Assembly (NCBI GenBank): GCA_003151655.1
Contig: PLYB01000325.1
Span: 1-7,501, forward strand
Direction: 5' to 3'
Length of the DNA stretch: 7,501 bases
Origin: Gallionellaceae bacterium
GTDB lineage: Bacteria > Pseudomonadota > Gammaproteobacteria > Burkholderiales > Gallionellaceae
Part shown: piece by piece, positions 4,892 to 7,501 of the stretch
Layout of the letters: each line of letters opens with the position of its first letter
Numbering within the stretch: the first letter of the stretch is position 1
The notes under the pieces: generated by a model
Database searches by the model: none
Told to the model about the DNA's origin: nothing
What the model saw: only the letters and a program-made list of their open reading frames with translations
Position numbers and translations under genes: made by a program

Positions 4892-7327
4892 ATGGGGATT
4901 CTAATAGCGGTGGTGATGCTTGCAGTAGTGCTCTTGTTGGCATTTTTTCGTGCCGATATCACCGGCTGGTTGTTGGCCGCGATGGTGTTTGTTCCGTTGA
5001 TTGCAATTGAAAGCCGGATTTCTGAAACGGCGTTGCAAACAGTTTATGTCGTGCTCTTCGCAACTGTCTTGATATTTGGCATCCCGTTCTTGCGCCGTTT
5101 GTTGGTCAGCCGCCCGCTGTTAAAAGTCTTTCGCAATATTCTGCCCCAAGTATCGCAAACCGAGCAGGAAGCATTGGATGCAGGTACGGTGTGGTGGGAC
5201 GGTGAGTTGTTCAGCGGCAATCCTCACTGGAATAAATTGTTGGCACTGCCGAAGCCGGTGTTAAGCGCGGAAGAACAGACTTTTCTCGATAACGAAGTGG
5301 AACAGTTGTGCGCCATGATCGACGATTGGGATGTCACGCATGTGCGCAATGACCTGTCGCCACAGGCTTGGCAGTTTATCAAGGAGAAAGGTTTCTTCGG
5401 CATGATTATTCCGAAGAGCTACGGCGGGTTGGAGTTTTCTGCGCAAGCGCATTCTGCGGTGGTGACCAAGGTCGCCTCGCGTAGCGGCACGGCGGCGGTA
5501 ACGGTGATGGTACCGAATTCCTTGGGGCCGGCCGAATTGTTGCTGCACTACGGGACGCAAGAGCAAAAAGAAAAATATTTACGCCGTCTGGCCAAAGGCG
5601 AAGAGGTACCGTGCTTTGCGCTGACCGGCCCTTTTGCCGGTTCCGATGCGGGCGCGATTCCTGATGTTGGTATCGTCGGCTATGGTGATTTCAACGGGCA
5701 ATCCAACGTGCTCGGTGTGCGTGTGACTTGGGAAAAACGCTACATCACGCTGGCACCTATCGCCACCTTGCTGGGCTTGGCATTCAAACTGTATGATCCG
5801 CAAAACTTGCTCGGTGCTGAAGTGGCTCGTGGCATTACACTGGCTTTGATTCCCACCGATACCCCCGGAGTCAAAGTGGGCAGGCGACATTTTCCGCTGA
5901 ACTCCGCTTTTCAAAATGGCCCGACGCAGGGTAAAGACGTGTTTATCCCGATGGATTACATCATAGGTGGTACAGAGCGCATCGGTCAGGGCTGGCGCAT
6001 GCTGATGGAATGTCTGGCTGCGGGGCGTTCGATTTCGCTGCCGGCCAGCGCGACGGGGAGTATTAAGTTGGCCGCGCGCACCAGCGGTGCGTACGGACGT
6101 GTGCGTAAACAATTCAAAATGCCGGTCGGTAAATTCGAGGGGGTGGAAGAAGCGCTCGCGCGTATCGGGGGGAACCTTTATGTGATGGACGCGGCGCGCG
6201 TGTTGACGGCGCAGGCGGTTGATCTGGGCGAGAAGCCCTCGGTGATTTCCGCCATCGTTAAGTATCACTGCACCGAGCGCGGACGTTTGGCCATCAACGA
6301 CGCGATGGATGTGCATGGCGGCAAGGGAATCTGCATGGGGCCGGATAATTATCTGGCGCGTTTTTATCAGCAGACACCGATTGGCATCACCGTGGAGGGT
6401 GCGAATATTTTGACGCGCAGCCTGATTATTTTCGGGCAGGGCGCGGTGCGTGCGCATCCTTACGTGCTTAAAGAAATTCAAGCTGCGCATGATCCCAATC
6501 CAAAACGTGCCGTGATGGATTTCGATGACGCGTTGTTCGGACATATCAGTTTTGCGCTAAGCAATGCAGTGCGCTCATTGCTGTTTGCGTTGACCGGAGG
6601 AGGTATTGTTAATGTGCCGACCGAAGAGCCAACGCGGCGCTATTACCAGTTACTGACCCGATATTCAGCCTCGTTCGCTATTGCTGCGGATGTTTCCATG
6701 TTGATTTTGGGTGGAGCTTTGAAACGTCGCGAGAAACTATCCGCGCGTTTGGGGGATGTGTTGAGCCATTTATATTTGTGCTCTGCGGTGCTGAAACGCT
6801 TCGAGGATGACGGTCGTCAGGTCGAGGATATTCCCCTGCTGGATTGGGCCATGCAGGACGGTTTGTTCCGTATTCAAGCCGCGTTCGACGGTGTGTTGCA
6901 AAACTTCCCCAACCGCGCCGCCGCGCTGTTATTGCGCGCGCTTATTTTTCCCTTGGGACAATGCCGCAGACCGCCTTCCGATGCATTGGGGCACGAGGTC
7001 GCCACTTTGTTAAGCACGCAAGGAGACGCGCGTGATCGTTTGACGGCGGGCGGCTATATTCCACGCGATGAGAACGATGCAGTAGGGGCGTTGGAAGCGG
7101 CACTGTCCAGCACTTTGCTGTGTGAGCCGCTGCAAGCGGAATTGGCACAAGCGCGCAAAGCCGGCAAGCTTAAAGCGTTGGACGACGTAGGGCAGATCGC
7201 CGAAGCGAAAGAACTCGGCCTGATTAATGCAGAACAAGCGGCGCAGTTGGAACGCGATTATGCGCTGCGCCGCAAGGTCATCATGGTAGACGACTTCGCG
7301 CCCGAGCAATTGGTTTACGGGCATTGA
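4892..7327 (+). CDS. fadE: Membrane-anchored acyl-CoA dehydrogenase FadE
   Basis: FadE catalyses the FAD-dependent first step of fatty acid beta-oxidation, acyl-CoA to trans-2-enoyl-CoA. The 811-residue length matches E. coli FadE (about 814), and identity is high from recalled sequence. The N-terminus has three hydrophobic segments (1-19, 23-39, 47-67) that anchor it to the inner membrane. The dehydrogenase core follows: FLDNEVEQLC, FFGMIIPKSYGGLEFSAQAH (168-187), VPNSLGPAELLLHYGT (207-222), CFALTGPFAGSDAGAIPD (241-258), KRYITLAPIATLLGLAFKL (282-300), GWRMLMECLAAGR (367-379) and DVHGGKGICMGP (473-484). VEGANILTR (501-509) carries E502, which aligns with the catalytic base of acyl-CoA dehydrogenases. 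The C-terminal FadE-specific DUF1974 domain runs from about 540, with RYYQLLTRYSA, LGGALKRREKLSARLGDVLS, LLQNFPNR-type and VDDFAPEQL segments. Oddity: F248 replaces the Glu of the usual PEAGSDA. AGAGG (4879-4883) lies 8 nt before the ATG. Start and family are secure. Confidence 0.97.
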   Translation: MGILIAVVMLAVVLLLAFFRADITGWLLAAMVFVPLIAIESRISETALQTVYVVLFATVLIFGIPFLRRLLVSRPLLKVFRNILPQVSQTEQEALDAGTVWWDGELFSGNPHWNKLLALPKPVLSAEEQTFLDNEVEQLCAMIDDWDVTHVRNDLSPQAWQFIKEKGFFGMIIPKSYGGLEFSAQAHSAVVTKVASRSGTAAVTVMVPNSLGPAELLLHYGTQEQKEKYLRRLAKGEEVPCFALTGPFAGSDAGAIPDVGIVGYGDFNGQSNVLGVRVTWEKRYITLAPIATLLGLAFKLYDPQNLLGAEVARGITLALIPTDTPGVKVGRRHFPLNSAFQNGPTQGKDVFIPMDYIIGGTERIGQGWRMLMECLAAGRSISLPASATGSIKLAARTSGAYGRVRKQFKMPVGKFEGVEEALARIGGNLYVMDAARVLTAQAVDLGEKPSVISAIVKYHCTERGRLAINDAMDVHGGKGICMGPDNYLARFYQQTPIGITVEGANILTRSLIIFGQGAVRAHPYVLKEIQAAHDPNPKRAVMDFDDALFGHISFALSNAVRSLLFALTGGGIVNVPTEEPTRRYYQLLTRYSASFAIAADVSMLILGGALKRREKLSARLGDVLSHLYLCSAVLKRFEDDGRQVEDIPLLDWAMQDGLFRIQAAFDGVLQNFPNRAAALLLRALIFPLGQCRRPPSDALGHEVATLLSTQGDARDRLTAGGYIPRDENDAVGALEAALSSTLLCEPLQAELAQARKAGKLKALDDVGQIAEAKELGLINAEQAAQLERDYALRRKVIMVDDFAPEQLVYGH

Positions 7328-7331
7328 ATTT

Positions 7332-7364
7332 AGCAGCCCGGATGAAGTTATTTTTAGGGCTGCT
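7332..7364 (+). other. Inverted repeat in the fadE-SDR gap
   Basis: AGCAGCCC (7332-7339) and GGGCTGCT (7357-7364) are perfect 8-bp arms around a 17-nt AT-rich loop, starting 4 nt after the fadE stop. No T-run follows the second arm, so it does not look like an intrinsic terminator. It may be an mRNA-stabilising or processing hairpin between two cotranscribed genes. A separate 10-bp palindrome, TTTTGCAAAA, lies at 7391-7400 immediately before the next ribosome binding site. Confidence 0.4.
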
Positions 7365-7400
7365 TGCAAGACTAACTAAAGCATAAAAAGTTTTGCAAAA

Positions 7401-7406
7401 GGGGAG
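7401..7406 (+). promoter_or_regulatory. Ribosome binding site of the SDR gene, choosing between tandem GTG codons
   Basis: GGGGAG precedes two adjacent in-frame GTG codons at 7411 and 7414. The gap is 4 nt to the first and 7 nt to the second, so 7414 is the better start. Confidence 0.65.
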
Positions 7407-7413
7407 CGCGGTG

Positions 7414-7501
7414 GTGAACACACTGCACAATAAAACCATATTTATCACCGGTGCCAGCCGTGGCATCGGGAGGGAGATCGCGTTGCGTTGCGCGCGCGAC
7501 G
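7414..7501 (+). CDS. Short-chain dehydrogenase/reductase, HSDL2-like, N-terminus only
   Basis: The first 29 codons of a gene that runs past the window end. The translation, from a GTG start, is VNTLHNKTIFI followed by TGASRGIGREIAL. This is the first beta strand of a Rossmann fold and the classical SDR glycine motif TGxxxGIG (residues 12-19), which binds NAD(P)H. The wording around the motif (K-T-hydrophobic-F-ITGASRGIG-x-x-IAL-x-x-ARD) is close to HSDL2-like SDRs, a group often linked to lipid metabolism. The frame closes upstream at a TAA (7384-7386). The gene is 86 bp downstream of fadE on the same strand without a recognisable terminator or promoter between, so it may belong to the same transcript and act on lipid-derived substrates. 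SDR identity is strong; the HSDL2 subfamily and the substrate are inferred from a short stretch, since the catalytic YxxxK lies outside. Confidence 0.85.
   Translation, partial: MNTLHNKTIFITGASRGIGREIALRCARD

Noticed and set aside
5579..6544. Open frame of 321 codons on the minus strand inside fadE
   Set aside because: It is antisense to the most conserved part of fadE, its translation is rich in Arg/His with no recognisable domain or signal, and long antisense frames are expected opposite biased codon use.

Overview
The window looks like chromosomal DNA of a Gram-negative bacterium, most likely a betaproteobacterium. The evidence is a RadA with a typical proteobacterial C-terminus, an E. 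coli-type membrane-anchored FadE, an outer-membrane beta-barrel ending in Phe, two lipoproteins, and a DUF2844/DUF3443 pair, which I know mainly from betaproteobacteria. Placement near Nitrosomonadales/Gallionellales is only a guess from moderate GC and the GTAG-type palindrome. There is no phage gene, insertion sequence, CRISPR array or RNA gene.

Layout. Bases 1-567 hold the C-terminal part of radA. At 600-1571, closely spaced behind it, is a cation diffusion facilitator (probable zinc exporter) with a His-rich N-terminus. A perfect TATAAT hexamer in the next gap probably starts a separate transcript for a small unrecognised lipoprotein (1636-2046), followed by a small outer-membrane beta-barrel protein (2136-2657). 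A GTAG-ended REP-like palindrome (2699-2724) sits in the convergent gap. The minus strand then carries DUF3443 (4690-3335) followed by DUF2844 (3290-2772), probably one operon. A 201-bp divergent region with two perfect inverted repeats separates it from fadE (4892-7327). Behind fadE, an SDR-family gene (from 7414) is cut by the window end.

How the genes fit together. fadE plus the HSDL2-like SDR suggest a lipid or beta-oxidation unit, possibly repressed through the 17-bp inverted repeat at 4827-4843. The centre of the window encodes cell-envelope proteins: two lipoproteins, a barrel and a secreted DUF2844 protein.

The most interesting observation is that the DUF3443 lipoprotein reads as a two-lobed pepsin-like aspartic protease homologue. 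It has two D-[T/S]-G-S motifs 218 residues apart, a GILGVG segment, a flap-like segment and a C-terminal WGLPFF segment, each in the order found in pepsin. It is encoded next to a small exported partner, DUF2844. Apart from that block the region is ordinary housekeeping and envelope sequence.
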